The notes: generated by a model not told the origin, from the sequence alone. A stretch of DNA of 64,000 bases from an uncultured Clostridia bacterium (GCA_904419075.1 CAJFQM010000003.1:89934-153933), one strand, 5' to 3'. Shown: positions 7,443 to 16,957, numbered from the stretch's first letter. Program-made: numbers and translations.

Positions 7443-9590
7443 CTACGACAAAGAAGTGATGCGGTGTACGTCGTAAATGCGTTTATCCGCGCGCAATTTT
7501 TTAAGCAGCATATCCACGTCGGCGACGTCGGTCAGACTGACAGAGGCCTCCAAAACGGCGTCCCTGTTCTTGTCTATGCGTCCGTTGACGGCGGTAATCG
7601 ACAATTTCATATCCGAGACGACGCCGGATAAAACGGACAGAGCGGCGCCCTGATCCGTGGCGCGAATCATGATATTCGCGTTATAGCGATGCTTGTCGTG
7701 TACTTCTTTATTCCACGCGGCGGGAAGAAGCCTCCCTTCGTCCACGCCGTGAATGTTGGGACAATCGGCGCGGTGAATGACGACGCCGCGGCCGCGGGAG
7801 GTATAGCCGACGATTTTATCGCCGGGAACGGGAGAGCAGCAGCCCGCGAACCGAACGAGAAGTCCGGACTGTCCGTTTACGAGCACGCCGCCCGGCGTGC
7901 GGCCTCCTCCGTCCCCCGCATGCACCTCGAAGGGCTTGGGCATTTCCCGCTTATAGAAGTCTATCAGCTTGAACAGCACCTGATTGACGGATACGGAACC
8001 GTACCCCACGGCCGCGAACATTTCGTCGCGGGAACCGAAGGAATAGCGTTCGGAAATGCGTTTGAAACTCTCGTCCGTAAGGAGAGCGGAGAGGGTATAT
8101 CCTCTTTTTTTCGCTTCTTCTTCCAGCCTTGCCTGTCCTATGCGGATATTGTCCTCTTTGAGCTCGTTTTTATAGAACTGTTTGATTTTAGCCTTTGCGC
8201 TGGACGATTTAATGAATTTCAGCCAGTCGCGGGAAGGGCCTTTTGAATTGGGAGAGGTAATAATCTCGACCACGTCCCCCACTTCCAAAGTGGTGGACAG
8301 GGGAACGATTTTAGAATTGACGCGCGCGCCCGTGCAGCGGTTTCCGACCTCCGAGTGAATGGCATAGGCAAAATCGACGGGAGTCGCACCGGGCGGCAGG
8401 GAGATGACCTTTCCGCGCGGCGTAAAGACGAGCAGTTCGTCGCTGTACAGTTCTGTTTTGAGGGCGGCCAGGAACTCGCGGGAATCTTTGACGGCGCCCT
8501 GCCATTCCATGACTTCCCTGAGCCATGTGAGTTTATTTTCGAAATTGGTATTTTCGTCTTCCGAGCGCCCCTCTTTATACTTCCAGTGCGCCGCGATACC
8601 GAATTCGGCGATACGGTGCATTTCCTCGGTCCGAATCTGAATTTCAAAAGGCTGACCGAATCTCGTCATGACCGTGGTATGCAGAGACTGATATTTATTG
8701 GGTTTCGGGTTTGCAATATAGTCTTTGATTCGGCCGGGGAGCGGCTTCCAGCGCTCGTGAATTTCCCCGAGTACGGTATAACATTCCCTGACGTCCTTGA
8801 CGATGACGCGGACGGCGGTAAGGTCGTAAATCTGGTCGAGGGATTTTCCCTTATTCTTCATCTTTTTATAGATGGAATAGAAGTGTTTGGGACGCCCGAA
8901 CACCTCGCCCGTAATCCCGTCGGCGGCCATCAGTTCCTTGATTTCCTTGACGATATTGTTGACGAATTCCCGCCGTTCGGAAAGTTTCTCGTTGATGTGA
9001 ACGACGAGATATTCATAGGCTTCGGGATCGAGATATTTGAGGCATAAATCCTCCAATTCGCACTTAATCTGCGAAATACCCAGACGCCCCGCGAGCGGCG
9101 TATAAATGTCCAGCGTTTCCTTCGCCATTTTCTGCTGTCTTTCGGGCGAGAGGAAATTGAGAGAACGCATATTGTGAAGCCTGTCGGCCAATTTGATGAT
9201 GATGACGCGGATATCTTTCGCCATGGCGACGAAAATTTTCCGAAAATTTTCCGCCTCTTCCTGTTCCTGGGACTCGAACACGATTTTATCGAGCTTGGTG
9301 ACTCCGCTGACGAGTTCTAAAATCTCGTCTCCGAATTCGCGTTTGATGTCCTCTTCGGTGACGGGCGTATCCTCTATGACGTCGTGTAAAAGAGCGGCCG
9401 CGACCGTGGGCGCGTCTAATCCCAGCTCCATGAGAATGAGCGCGACGGCGCAAGGGTGGATAAAGTACGGCTCGCCCGAAGCCCGCTTTTGATTGGCATG
9501 AGCCTCTTTGGCATAGTCGTAGGCTTTCAGGAGCATTTCTTTATCCTTTCCGCCGTATAACTCGTTTATTTTGTTCCAGGTCGTGATCAT
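7443..9590 (-). CDS. relA: Bifunctional (p)ppGpp synthetase/hydrolase (RelA/SpoT homologue)
   Basis: A 715-aa long RSH protein that makes and degrades the alarmone (p)ppGpp. The N-terminal HD hydrolase domain has HDVIEDT at residues 69-75 and appears intact. The synthetase domain has GRPKHFYSIYKKM, YDLTAVRVIV and the substrate-binding NKYQSLHTTV. TGS (from about 390), helical/zinc-finger and C-terminal ACT domains follow, so it should sense stalled ribosomes. It starts at ATG behind AAAGGGG and follows recJ by 51 bp. Both catalytic domains look functional, as in single-RSH Firmicutes. Confidence 0.96.
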   Translation of the reverse strand: MITTWNKINELYGGKDKEMLLKAYDYAKEAHANQKRASGEPYFIHPCAVALILMELGLDAPTVAAALLHDVIEDTPVTEEDIKREFGDEILELVSGVTKLDKIVFESQEQEEAENFRKIFVAMAKDIRVIIIKLADRLHNMRSLNFLSPERQQKMAKETLDIYTPLAGRLGISQIKCELEDLCLKYLDPEAYEYLVVHINEKLSERREFVNNIVKEIKELMAADGITGEVFGRPKHFYSIYKKMKNKGKSLDQIYDLTAVRVIVKDVRECYTVLGEIHERWKPLPGRIKDYIANPKPNKYQSLHTTVMTRFGQPFEIQIRTEEMHRIAEFGIAAHWKYKEGRSEDENTNFENKLTWLREVMEWQGAVKDSREFLAALKTELYSDELLVFTPRGKVISLPPGATPVDFAYAIHSEVGNRCTGARVNSKIVPLSTTLEVGDVVEIITSPNSKGPSRDWLKFIKSSSAKAKIKQFYKNELKEDNIRIGQARLEEEAKKRGYTLSALLTDESFKRISERYSFGSRDEMFAAVGYGSVSVNQVLFKLIDFYKREMPKPFEVHAGDGGGRTPGGVLVNGQSGLLVRFAGCCSPVPGDKIVGYTSRGRGVVIHRADCPNIHGVDEGRLLPAAWNKEVHDKHRYNANIMIRATDQGAALSVLSGVVSDMKLSITAVNGRIDKNRDAVLEASVSLTDVADVDMLLKKLRADKRIYDVHRITSLS

Positions 9591-9641
9591 ATGTTACCCC
9601 TTTGTATATCCTCTGCCGTTTCGACTTTTACATAACGGCCG

Positions 9642-11969
9642 TTATTCCTCTTGCAGAATACAGATTTTTCTATAAATCGCGGAATCGTTCAAATCCGCTT
9701 TGACGCCGCGATACACGGTGAGTTTTCCTTCTCCGAATGCTACGAGGCCCAATTCCTCGAATACGTTCAGGGCGAAAATGAACTCTCTCTTGTCAAATCC
9801 CAACGCTCCGCAGGCGAACGCGAGTTCCTCCGCGGTTTCCCCGCTCAAAGAATTGACCTGCCGCCGAAGCGCCGAGAAGATTTCCAAAAGGCTTTCCCGC
9901 CGCGTATCCAAGCCCGAAAACATTTTATAGCCGCAGATTTCCCGATTGACGTATACTTTTCTGCCCTCCAAAGCGGCGATATTGAAATCGGAGGGGGTAT
10001 CGAGGAAGATAAAATCGCGAAACCCGCCTATATCCGCGTCGGCGGAAGGAGAAACGATGAGATTGTTGGCGAGATTTTTCGAAGAAGGATAAAACAGGTC
10101 GCACCCGAATCCTTCGAGATTTTTATAAAATTTCAGCGTCCGCCTGTCCGAAGCAATGAGACAGAGCCCGTAGGCGCATTCGGCTCTTTTTTCTTCTATC
10201 AGCTTTTCCGTCTCTTCCGTCGTAAGGGATACGGGATTCACCGCGACGGGCAGCGCATAGGACCGCGCCACCGAATTGGCAAAAATGCTCTCTGCCGCGC
10301 CCCGCCCCGTTCTCCCGTCGTAAACGAGTTCGCGGATAAAGCCCTTGATGTATTCCCGTCCCTTGAATTTGGAAATATTGATCTCAAAGACGAATTTCTT
10401 TTCGACGTCGCTCTCCACCAATTTGAGATTTTTCGCTCCCGAAAAATACATGAGCTCGATATAATCGCTCCTGACGGAAAGATGCGGGGACATATATTTC
10501 AGCGGGCGGGCGGAACACGCTCCCGCACGAATGGAAAACAGCGGCCTGCGGTGTCCTACGCCGTAAGGCTCCATGGCGTTCAGTTCCCGTGCGAACTTTT
10601 CGGGAAAGGGCTCGGAAATTTCTTCGCTGACGTAAATACGCTGTTCGAAATCCTCCTCGGTGTACGAACGCCTGATTTCTTCGTTCAAAGCCGCTTCCAG
10701 CTTATCGAAATTCTCTTCCGCGAGGTTGATGCCCGCCGCCTGCGCATGCCCGCCGAATTCGGAAATATACTCCGAGCAATTTTTGAGCGCATTGAAAATA
10801 TTGACGTTTTCGATGCTGCGGGCACTTCCCTTCAACATATTGCCGTGATGCACGAACAGGAGCGTGGGACGATTGTATTCTTCGGCGATTCTCGCCGCGA
10901 CGATCCCGACGAACCCGGAATTCCAGCTCTCGTCGGAAAGCATGATGACGTAACCGTAAGCTCCCTTTTTCGCAAGTTTCGCCTTTGCGGAGGCATACAG
11001 CTCGTCGCAGCATTTCTGACGTTCGGTGTTATAGGCGCACAGTTTTGCCGCAAGGTGCAGAATTTCGCTTTCGTCCTCGGAAACGAACAGCTGAAAGGCG
11101 GCGCGCGCGTCTCCCATTCGTCCTGCGGCGTTGATGCGCGGAGCAATCGTAAACGCCAGATTCTGCGCGGTCACGGCGTCGTACGTTTTTCCCATCAGCG
11201 CGGAAAAACAGCTTCGCGGGCGCGGCGTATTGAACAATTTCAGTCCCTCGGTCACGATATCCCGATTTTCTCCGAGGAGAGGAACGCTGTCCGCGACGGT
11301 CGCCAAAGCGGCAAAGTCCAATAATTTATACGCATTCTCGCCTATCAGGGCACAGGCCAGCTTGAACGCGACCCCCGCTCCGCAGAGATTGTCGTAGGGA
11401 TAATCGTCCTGCAATTTGGGATTGATGACGACGCAATCGGGCAAAATTTCCGGCAATTCGTGATGATCCGTGACGATCACATCCGCTCCCAGTTCGTAAA
11501 TATATTGCGTCTCTTTCGCGCAGGAAATACCGCAGTCTACGGTAATGAACAATTCCGGCTGACAATCGTCGAAAATTCTGTCTACCGCTTCTATGCTCAA
11601 CCCGTATCCGTCCGCACGTTCGGGAACGTAAATATGCGCCTCTATGCCGAATTCTTTCAAGGCATGGTACATAATGGCGGAAGCACAAATTCCGTCCGCG
11701 TCGTAATCGCCGAACACCGCGACCGTCTTTCCCTCTTCTCTCGCGGAAACGAGCATGTCCACCGCCTCTTTCATCCCTTTCATGAGCATGGGAGAAAGAA
11801 AGTTGAGACGGGAAGGGTGCATGAATTTGTAAATTTTTTCCGCGTCGTCCACGCCCCGCGCGTAGAGAATACGCACGATATGTTCCGTCAGTCCCGTCTC
11901 CTCGGAAAGTTCGGCGATTTTATTGAGTTGTTCCTCCGAAAATACATATTCGGGAACGATTTTTTTCAT
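9642..11969 (-). CDS. recJ: Single-stranded-DNA exonuclease RecJ
   Basis: A 775-aa DHH-superfamily 5'-3' exonuclease used in recombination and repair. It has the metal motifs FGDYDADG (about 86-93), TVDCGIS, VTDHH (DHH at 168-170) and, in the DHHA1 domain, FGGHAQAAG. The remaining C-terminal ~230 residues match the extra domain of Gram-positive long RecJ proteins. The ATG lies behind AAGGAATC. It follows secD-secF across two terminator-like hairpins and leads into rsh, a usual Clostridia order, although apt and dtd are absent here. Confidence 0.95.
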   Translation of the reverse strand: MKKIVPEYVFSEEQLNKIAELSEETGLTEHIVRILYARGVDDAEKIYKFMHPSRLNFLSPMLMKGMKEAVDMLVSAREEGKTVAVFGDYDADGICASAIMYHALKEFGIEAHIYVPERADGYGLSIEAVDRIFDDCQPELFITVDCGISCAKETQYIYELGADVIVTDHHELPEILPDCVVINPKLQDDYPYDNLCGAGVAFKLACALIGENAYKLLDFAALATVADSVPLLGENRDIVTEGLKLFNTPRPRSCFSALMGKTYDAVTAQNLAFTIAPRINAAGRMGDARAAFQLFVSEDESEILHLAAKLCAYNTERQKCCDELYASAKAKLAKKGAYGYVIMLSDESWNSGFVGIVAARIAEEYNRPTLLFVHHGNMLKGSARSIENVNIFNALKNCSEYISEFGGHAQAAGINLAEENFDKLEAALNEEIRRSYTEEDFEQRIYVSEEISEPFPEKFARELNAMEPYGVGHRRPLFSIRAGACSARPLKYMSPHLSVRSDYIELMYFSGAKNLKLVESDVEKKFVFEINISKFKGREYIKGFIRELVYDGRTGRGAAESIFANSVARSYALPVAVNPVSLTTEETEKLIEEKRAECAYGLCLIASDRRTLKFYKNLEGFGCDLFYPSSKNLANNLIVSPSADADIGGFRDFIFLDTPSDFNIAALEGRKVYVNREICGYKMFSGLDTRRESLLEIFSALRRQVNSLSGETAEELAFACGALGFDKREFIFALNVFEELGLVAFGEGKLTVYRGVKADLNDSAIYRKICILQEE

Positions 11970-12208
11970 CTTGATTCCTTGTTCTTTGACCCCGTTGTAC
12001 GGTCGATATCTTCTCCCGGATTCTCACTTTGTCCGTTCGCTTCCCGTTCTCGGCCCCTGTCGAGCCGTTTTATCCGTTTATTTCCTGTTCTTCGGGTTCT
12101 ATCGGGCCGTTTTACCCGTTTGCCTTTGGGGCTTTTTTCTCTTATCCGCCGCCCGGCCGAATTTATCGGCTATTCTCTTTTGCGGGGACATATTTTCTCT
12201 GTCTTTAT

Positions 12209-12246
12209 CAAAGAAAAGAGCGGGCGGGAATAAAGCCCTCCCGCCC
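12209..12246 (-). terminator. Terminator downstream of secF
   Basis: Minus-strand arms GGGCGGG/CCCGCCC (12222-12246), followed by GCTCTTTTCTTT. Confidence 0.8.
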
Positions 12247-12267
12247 ATCACTTTGCATAATAGCCGC

Positions 12268-12287
12268 AAAAGGACCGTCTCCGGTCC
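12268..12287 (-). terminator. First hairpin after secF, terminator-like
   Basis: Minus-strand arms AGGACC/GGTCCT around a six-base loop, followed by TTTTG. It is weaker than the hairpin 25 bp further on; the two form a tandem pair. Confidence 0.55.
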
Positions 12288-12347
12288 TTCGCCGCCGTCA
12301 AAATCCGGCCTTATTTGTCCTCATTTTTCCATGAAGCACATTTCATA

Positions 12348-13421
12348 TTATTCTGCACTCTCGTCCGCGGAATTCTTTTCCGCGTCCGCCGCAGATTGCG
12401 TTTCCGTTTTGGCGTCCGCTTTTGCGGCTGCTTTTACGGACTTAGCGCCCTTTTTATAGTCGTATCTCGCACGTTCCGCCGCCCGTTTGTCGGAAATCTT
12501 CTTCATGGGAAGATAAATGGCAGGCATGAAGATCAAAGACGAGAAAGTTCCCATAACGACCGCCACCAACGCGGCGACCGCGAACCATCTGACCGAAGTC
12601 ACGGCAATGGCCCCTACCAGAACGAGAGCAATAATGCTTAAAAGAGCGAAGAACAAAACCGACTTAGTCTGAACGGAGGAAGAAACGGCTTCCTCGGCAG
12701 ACATTGCTTTATATTCGTCGGTCTTGAAATTTTCGCGCATCTTGTTGAAAGTCAGCATGGAGGTGAGCGCCGTAAACAGGAGCGCAAACGCACCGATATA
12801 TGCGACGGACGTAGTCACGGGGATACGCACCAGTGCAACGACCGCCAGGGTCAGAAGCGCCCCGACCAAAGAGGAAACGGTGCCGGCGATACCCATGTTC
12901 AGCTTATAGCGGACAGAGACATACACAAAAATCACGAGGAGAATGACGGCTCCCGCGAGCGCACCGCGCCAGATATATCCCGAAGGGACGACCGCAATTG
13001 CGTTTTCGCTTCCCCTGGAGACATAAAAGAAGGCACCGCTGAGAGCACCGTCTCCCTCGGAAGCCGCGTTCAAAGCGGCGCCGATTGCGTCTTTTGCTTC
13101 ATTTAACTTGGCGTCGTCGGTATTCTTGTCAAACACATAGAGAAGTTCTCCTCCGTTCGACATATCCGCCTTGACCGTATAAGCGTCTTTCAGACCGGCC
13201 TTTTCGAATTCCGATTCGCAGATTTCCTTGACGCTCTCCACTCTCGCGTCGGAAATATCGACATAGGATTCCAGCTCGACGCTCAGCGTTTTTACGTCGG
13301 AAACCGTGGTATCGGGATTAAAGCCGAAGACGGCCAGAATCACGATTCCCGCGACGATGACGAGCACGCTGAGGATGGCCCAAAGCTTGAACTTTCCGAC
13401 CGTTTTATTCATCTTACTCAT
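12348..13421 (-). CDS. secF: Protein translocase subunit SecF (divergent)
   Basis: About 357 aa from the ATG at 13421, which is spaced correctly from GGGAGG inside the secD end; ATGs at 13430 and 13412 are alternatives. One membrane helix is followed by a periplasm-side P4-like domain and five helices, the SecF plan. SecF works with SecD to pull exported proteins across the membrane using the proton motive force. The block usually reading NDTIVVFDRIREN appears here as TALTSMLTFNKMREN, so the usual acidic residue is absent. The C-terminal tail is Lys/Ala/Glu-rich. It is translationally coupled to secD (8-bp overlap). Confidence 0.88.
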   Translation of the reverse strand: MSKMNKTVGKFKLWAILSVLVIVAGIVILAVFGFNPDTTVSDVKTLSVELESYVDISDARVESVKEICESEFEKAGLKDAYTVKADMSNGGELLYVFDKNTDDAKLNEAKDAIGAALNAASEGDGALSGAFFYVSRGSENAIAVVPSGYIWRGALAGAVILLVIFVYVSVRYKLNMGIAGTVSSLVGALLTLAVVALVRIPVTTSVAYIGAFALLFTALTSMLTFNKMRENFKTDEYKAMSAEEAVSSSVQTKSVLFFALLSIIALVLVGAIAVTSVRWFAVAALVAVVMGTFSSLIFMPAIYLPMKKISDKRAAERARYDYKKGAKSVKAAAKADAKTETQSAADAEKNSADESAE

Positions 13422-14916
13422 CGTCGTCATCCTCCCTTACAAAGCCGAAATATTTATATTTATCTTTCGACGAAGACACCAACATGCAGTTGATAAAGCG
13501 CGTCCACAGGAGGTTGCAGAAAGCGCCCGTAACGAAACAGATAAGCGCTTGCAGAGCCAGCGTGTGCAATCCTGCGGCACCGATCAGGAGGGCGACGGAA
13601 GCGAGGACGAGCACCGCATAGACGTCGATCATGCCCGCCAAAGTCTTTTTATACCCCGCTTTGACGGAGGAATCCACCGTTTTGCCCGTATCGAATTCCG
13701 ATTTTATGGCGCCGTAGACGCGGGCGTTGAAGAGATTGGTCAGGAGCAGGCCGAAGAGGAAAATCGCGACGGTTCCCAAAGTCACCTCAAACACGCCGCT
13801 CGAAATGAAGGCGAAGCAGATAGCGGTGACGATGAGATAGGACAGCGTGGAATAGGCGCAGGCGCCGCCGAATCCCTTGTATTTGATGAAGGGCCAGATA
13901 ATGGAGGCAACGAGCACGATCGCCAACGCGATATAGAGCAGCGTAAGTGCATTGGAGCCGTATGCAGGCCCGAACGTTCTCGTTTCTTCCACTTCGAAGC
14001 CGAGGCCGAGATCCCCCGCATTGAGCGCGGAATTGAGAAGGATCGCAACGACCGAAGCCGTTTCGTCCGTATAGGTATCCGTTCCTCCGATATAGAGCGT
14101 TTTTTCATCGATCGCCTCGGTCACCGAGAGCTGAATGATGGACTCGTCGCCCACTTTGAAGGAAAGCGTTCCGCCCGAAGAGGAGCCGTCATCCTCGGAA
14201 GAGGAGGCAGACAACGAAGTCGTGACGTCTTTAATGAGTTTTCTGCCTTCGTCGGTGAGCTTAACCTGGATATAGGTGCTGTCGCCGTTCTTTTTGGGCG
14301 AAAAGCCTTTGATATAGTCCTTGGGGGACTCGTCTTTCGATGCTTCGAGGACGGTAGTGGTGCCGTCATACAGCGTAAATTCCCCCGTATAGGAGAAATA
14401 GGTAAACGCGGTGCCCGCCGCCGTATCGGAGACGGGAAGTTCTATTCTCAGAGCGTAATCGTCCACGACGGACACGCGGAAAGAGGAATCTCCCCTCTTT
14501 TCATAGCGGGAGGAAATTTCTTTTTTCGCCGCCTCGAAAGACTCCTTGAAGGAATCGGTGACGACGTATCCGTTCTCCGTTTCCTCTACGACGCCGTCGT
14601 CGGAATCGGTACTCAGATACAGTCCTTTATACGGAGTATAGGAATTTGCATATTCCTCCTGCTTGTCCTCCGAGCGGGATTCATATTCTTTCTGATATTC
14701 GACCTCGGAAATGACTCCTTCGGGGTAGTAATAGGTATAATATCCCCCGCCGAGGTTTGCGTCGAGGTCGTACGTTTTGACGACGGGGTTCCAGTTGCTG
14801 ACGGCGCCGTTCCACAGGAACGGAAGCTCGAAAGAAGGAACCGCGATCATCGCGCACAACGCGACGATTACGATGGTAAGCAAAGTCAACAATACCACCG
14901 ACTTCTTCTTGCCCAT
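13414..14916 (-). CDS. secD: Protein translocase subunit SecD (divergent)
   Basis: 500 aa. An N-terminal membrane helix (residues 7-27) is followed by a ~290-residue extracytoplasmic region rich in Asp/Ser/Tyr, including a low-complexity SSSEDDGSSSGG stretch. A five- or six-helix RND-type domain and an acidic tail (EDDDDE) complete it. The usual GLDLRGG signature is replaced by DLDANLGGG, and the DANVLIFERIKEE block in the fourth helix reads as TNLFNARVYGAIKSE. It is therefore recognisable by position and order (secD-secF) but lacks canonical residues. It starts at an ATG behind CAGGAGG, below a strong promoter. Confidence 0.87.
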   Translation of the reverse strand: MGKKKSVVLLTLLTIVIVALCAMIAVPSFELPFLWNGAVSNWNPVVKTYDLDANLGGGYYTYYYPEGVISEVEYQKEYESRSEDKQEEYANSYTPYKGLYLSTDSDDGVVEETENGYVVTDSFKESFEAAKKEISSRYEKRGDSSFRVSVVDDYALRIELPVSDTAAGTAFTYFSYTGEFTLYDGTTTVLEASKDESPKDYIKGFSPKKNGDSTYIQVKLTDEGRKLIKDVTTSLSASSSEDDGSSSGGTLSFKVGDESIIQLSVTEAIDEKTLYIGGTDTYTDETASVVAILLNSALNAGDLGLGFEVEETRTFGPAYGSNALTLLYIALAIVLVASIIWPFIKYKGFGGACAYSTLSYLIVTAICFAFISSGVFEVTLGTVAIFLFGLLLTNLFNARVYGAIKSEFDTGKTVDSSVKAGYKKTLAGMIDVYAVLVLASVALLIGAAGLHTLALQALICFVTGAFCNLLWTRFINCMLVSSSKDKYKYFGFVREDDDDE

Positions 14917-14974
14917 TGAATAGCCTCCTGATGATTTTCGGGCACGCGCCCGAATTTTACACTGATACTGTTTT

Positions 14975-15003
14975 ATTATATCTTATCTTCCGCCGCCCGT
15001 CAA
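14975..15003 (-). promoter_or_regulatory. Promoter of secD-secF
   Basis: TTGACG (14998-15003), 17 bp, TATAAT (14975-14980). The leader to the secD ATG is about 50 nt. Confidence 0.85.
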
Positions 15004-15247
15004 GTCATAAAGGCGGCTTAACGCGAATTTTTTGCCGTTTTTCACAAAAATGGGCTTTGCGGGCGAGTCCGAAGAGCTCGAAAGCGCGTTTTCGTCCTCC
15101 GCGCGGTCTTTATCCCTTTTTGCAAACCGTGCCTTTGAGGCCCCTTGTCCTTTCGCGTACCTGCATATTCGGGGGAATTCTCTCCGCACGCCGCGCGCTC
15201 AAATTTTTAACGACCGACACATCGAGTCCTTTTCACACGGTTTATGT
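15004..15247. other. Region between scfB and the secD promoter
   Basis: No convincing gene. With the promoter and secD leader the gene-free stretch is about 330 bp. A minus-strand frame from a GTG at 15189 encodes 68 Arg/Lys/Ser-rich residues but lacks a ribosome site and runs into the secD promoter. I saw no clear terminator after scfB. Confidence 0.4.
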
Positions 15248-16606
15248 TTACTTTCCGCTTTGCCCGGTTTCTTTTCCCGCGGACGCGAGGACTTTTTTCT
15301 CGGCGAGAATGTGCATGGCGCATTCGATGCGCTTTTTCATCATCGCACAGGTCATTTCATACGGTTCGTTTATATCGCCGTTGAAGTGATAATTGTTGGC
15401 GTTGCAGCCGCCCGAACAGATGAACTTTGCGAAACAGTCCCCGCACTTTTTGCGGGTGAACAGACAGGAATTTTTGAATTTTTCCCGAATGTCGGGCCGC
15501 GTGATCCCGTCGCGCACGTTTCCCATATAGAAATCCTTGTCTCCCGCGAATTGGTGACAGGGATAGAGATCGCCGTTCGGAACGACGGAAAAGTACTCGT
15601 TTCCGGCCCCGCAGGCGGAGACCCGTTTGGAAAGGCAGGGTCCGCCTTCGAGATCGATATTAAAATGGAAGAAGTTGAATCCCTTCCCCTCCGCATAGCG
15701 CTTCAAGTATTCGTCGCAGAGAGTTTCATACTCCCGTTCTATTGCGGGAAGGTGTTCTTCCTTTATCTCTAAATCGGGCAAATCGGTGACGACGGGCTCC
15801 ATGGAAATGGAATCGAGTCCCTGATCCGCGATGAAGAGCACGTCTTTTGAAAAATCGAGATTCTTTGCCGTGAAGGTTCCGCGGACGTAATAGCTCTTGT
15901 TCCCGCGCAGGGAGACGAACTTTTTGATGTTGCCGATGACGTAATCGAAACTTCCCTTCCCGTTCACCGTCTTTCTGATGGCGTCGTGAACCTCTTTTCT
16001 TCCGTCGAGGGAGAGGACGACGTTCTCCATTTCCTCGTTGAAAAATTTAATGGTCTCGTCGTTCAAAAGGAGCGCGTTGGTCGTAGTCGTGAACAGGAAT
16101 TTCTTTCCGACCTTCGCGGCCTGTTCCTTGGCATAATAGACGGTCTTTTTGAGCACGGAAAGGTTCATGAGCGGTTCGCCGCCGAAAAAGTCCATTTCGA
16201 GGACCTTGCGCTTCCCGCTGTTTGCGATGAGGAAATCCACCGCCGCCTTAGCGGTCTCCTCGCTCATGAACTCGCGGGCGGAATGATATGTGCCCTCGTC
16301 TGCGAAGCAGTAGCGGCAGCGGAAATTGCAATCGTGGCAGATGTGAATACAGAGCGCCTTTATCTCGTCGCTCTTCATGGGATAGGTCTTTACCTCTTCC
16401 TTGAACAAAAGCCCCTGTTCTTTGAGCCCCTCCACGTCCGCGAGGATATTTTTGATTTCCTCGTCGGTGATATAAGTAATATCGACGGGCTGTCCCTCCT
16501 CTTTGGCGCGGAGATAATCCGCGGTGGTCTTGTCGCATTCGTGCAGGGAGCCGCTGCCCACGTCGTAGATATAGTTTTTATCTCGATAGTTGAAAACGTG
16601 TATCAT
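15248..16606 (-). CDS. scfB: Radical-SAM SCIFF peptide maturase (thioether-forming)
   Basis: 452 aa. An N-terminal peptide-recognition (RRE-like) region covers about residues 1-90. The radical-SAM core follows with CHDCNFRCRYC (CxxxCxxC at about 94-101) and FFGGEP. The C-terminal SPASM domain has CGAGNEYFSVVPNGDLYPC and CGDCFAKFICSGGCNAN, which bind auxiliary Fe-S clusters. The SCIFF maturase family installs thioether crosslinks from Cys thiols to alpha carbons in the ScfA peptide. The precursor gene lies directly upstream (16679-16831), separated by a terminator hairpin that should keep maturase mRNA below precursor mRNA. The ATG is behind AAGGATTTT. Confidence 0.95.
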   Translation of the reverse strand: MIHVFNYRDKNYIYDVGSGSLHECDKTTADYLRAKEEGQPVDITYITDEEIKNILADVEGLKEQGLLFKEEVKTYPMKSDEIKALCIHICHDCNFRCRYCFADEGTYHSAREFMSEETAKAAVDFLIANSGKRKVLEMDFFGGEPLMNLSVLKKTVYYAKEQAAKVGKKFLFTTTTNALLLNDETIKFFNEEMENVVLSLDGRKEVHDAIRKTVNGKGSFDYVIGNIKKFVSLRGNKSYYVRGTFTAKNLDFSKDVLFIADQGLDSISMEPVVTDLPDLEIKEEHLPAIEREYETLCDEYLKRYAEGKGFNFFHFNIDLEGGPCLSKRVSACGAGNEYFSVVPNGDLYPCHQFAGDKDFYMGNVRDGITRPDIREKFKNSCLFTRKKCGDCFAKFICSGGCNANNYHFNGDINEPYEMTCAMMKKRIECAMHILAEKKVLASAGKETGQSGK

Positions 16607-16624
16607 AAAATCCTTTTTGACGGC

Positions 16625-16650
16625 AAAAAGGGCGCGTAAGTATACGCGCC
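16625..16650 (-). terminator. Attenuating hairpin between scfA and scfB
   Basis: A perfect 8-bp stem GGCGCGTA/TACGCGCC (16631-16650) with a four-base loop, then CTTTTTG on the minus strand. It sits 29 bp after the scfA stop and 19 bp before the scfB ATG. Partial termination would set the precursor-to-enzyme ratio. Confidence 0.85.
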
Positions 16651-16678
16651 TTTTACGCCGGATATTTTTTTACCGAAA

Positions 16679-16831
16679 TTACTTGCGTTCGATTTTTTCT
16701 TCGCGGGTAATCCTTTCGCAGGACTGATTTCCCACCGTGCAGCTCGTTTTGCAGGCGGACTGACAGGTGCTTCTGCACTCGCCGCAGCCGGTTACTTTTC
16801 TTTCCGCGGGTTTCGCAATCGTTTTAATCAT
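16679..16831 (-). CDS. scfA: SCIFF ribosomally made peptide precursor (six cysteines)
   Basis: A 50-residue peptide. It opens MIKTIAKPAERKV and then has the signature core CGECRSTCQSACKTSCTVGN followed by QSCERIT: six cysteines within 23 residues in the exact SCIFF spacing. The family is near-universal in Clostridia and its products are crosslinked by ScfB. The ATG is behind GGAGGAG, 78 bp after a strong promoter. The function of the mature peptide is not established. Its short length makes it easy to miss in automatic annotation. Confidence 0.95.
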   Translation of the reverse strand: MIKTIAKPAERKVTGCGECRSTCQSACKTSCTVGNQSCERITREEKIERK

Positions 16832-16908
16832 AGCCGTTCTCCTCCAGATTGAATCCCGAATCCGACTTTATCCTTTCCAAAAGCCCCGAACTCGGTTTTT
16901 ATGCTATT

Positions 16909-16937
16909 ATTATAATACACACGGGCGCAAATTGCAA
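16909..16937 (-). promoter_or_regulatory. Promoter of scfA-scfB
   Basis: TTGCAA (16932-16937), 17 bp, TATAAT (16909-16914). It lies just after the HTH gene ending at 16958, giving scfA its own start and a leader of about 70 nt. Confidence 0.85.
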
Positions 16938-16957
16938 GCAGTTTCTGCCATGTTTTT

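Larger units (their letters stand above)
11970..12347. other. Intergenic region between secF and recJ
   Basis: No credible gene. It holds two minus-strand hairpins listed separately and a pair of direct repeats (GCCGTTTTATCCGTTT near 12065 and GCCGTTTTACCCGTTT near 12106). I found no clear sigma-A promoter for recJ, so recJ may depend on read-through or on a weaker start in this stretch. Confidence 0.5.

Noticed and set aside
9651..11324. 557-codon plus-strand frame opposite recJ
   Set aside because: Shadow of recJ; no recognisable motifs.
14983..15189. 68-codon minus-strand frame upstream of secD
   Set aside because: No ribosome site at the GTG, and its end overlaps the consensus secD promoter.
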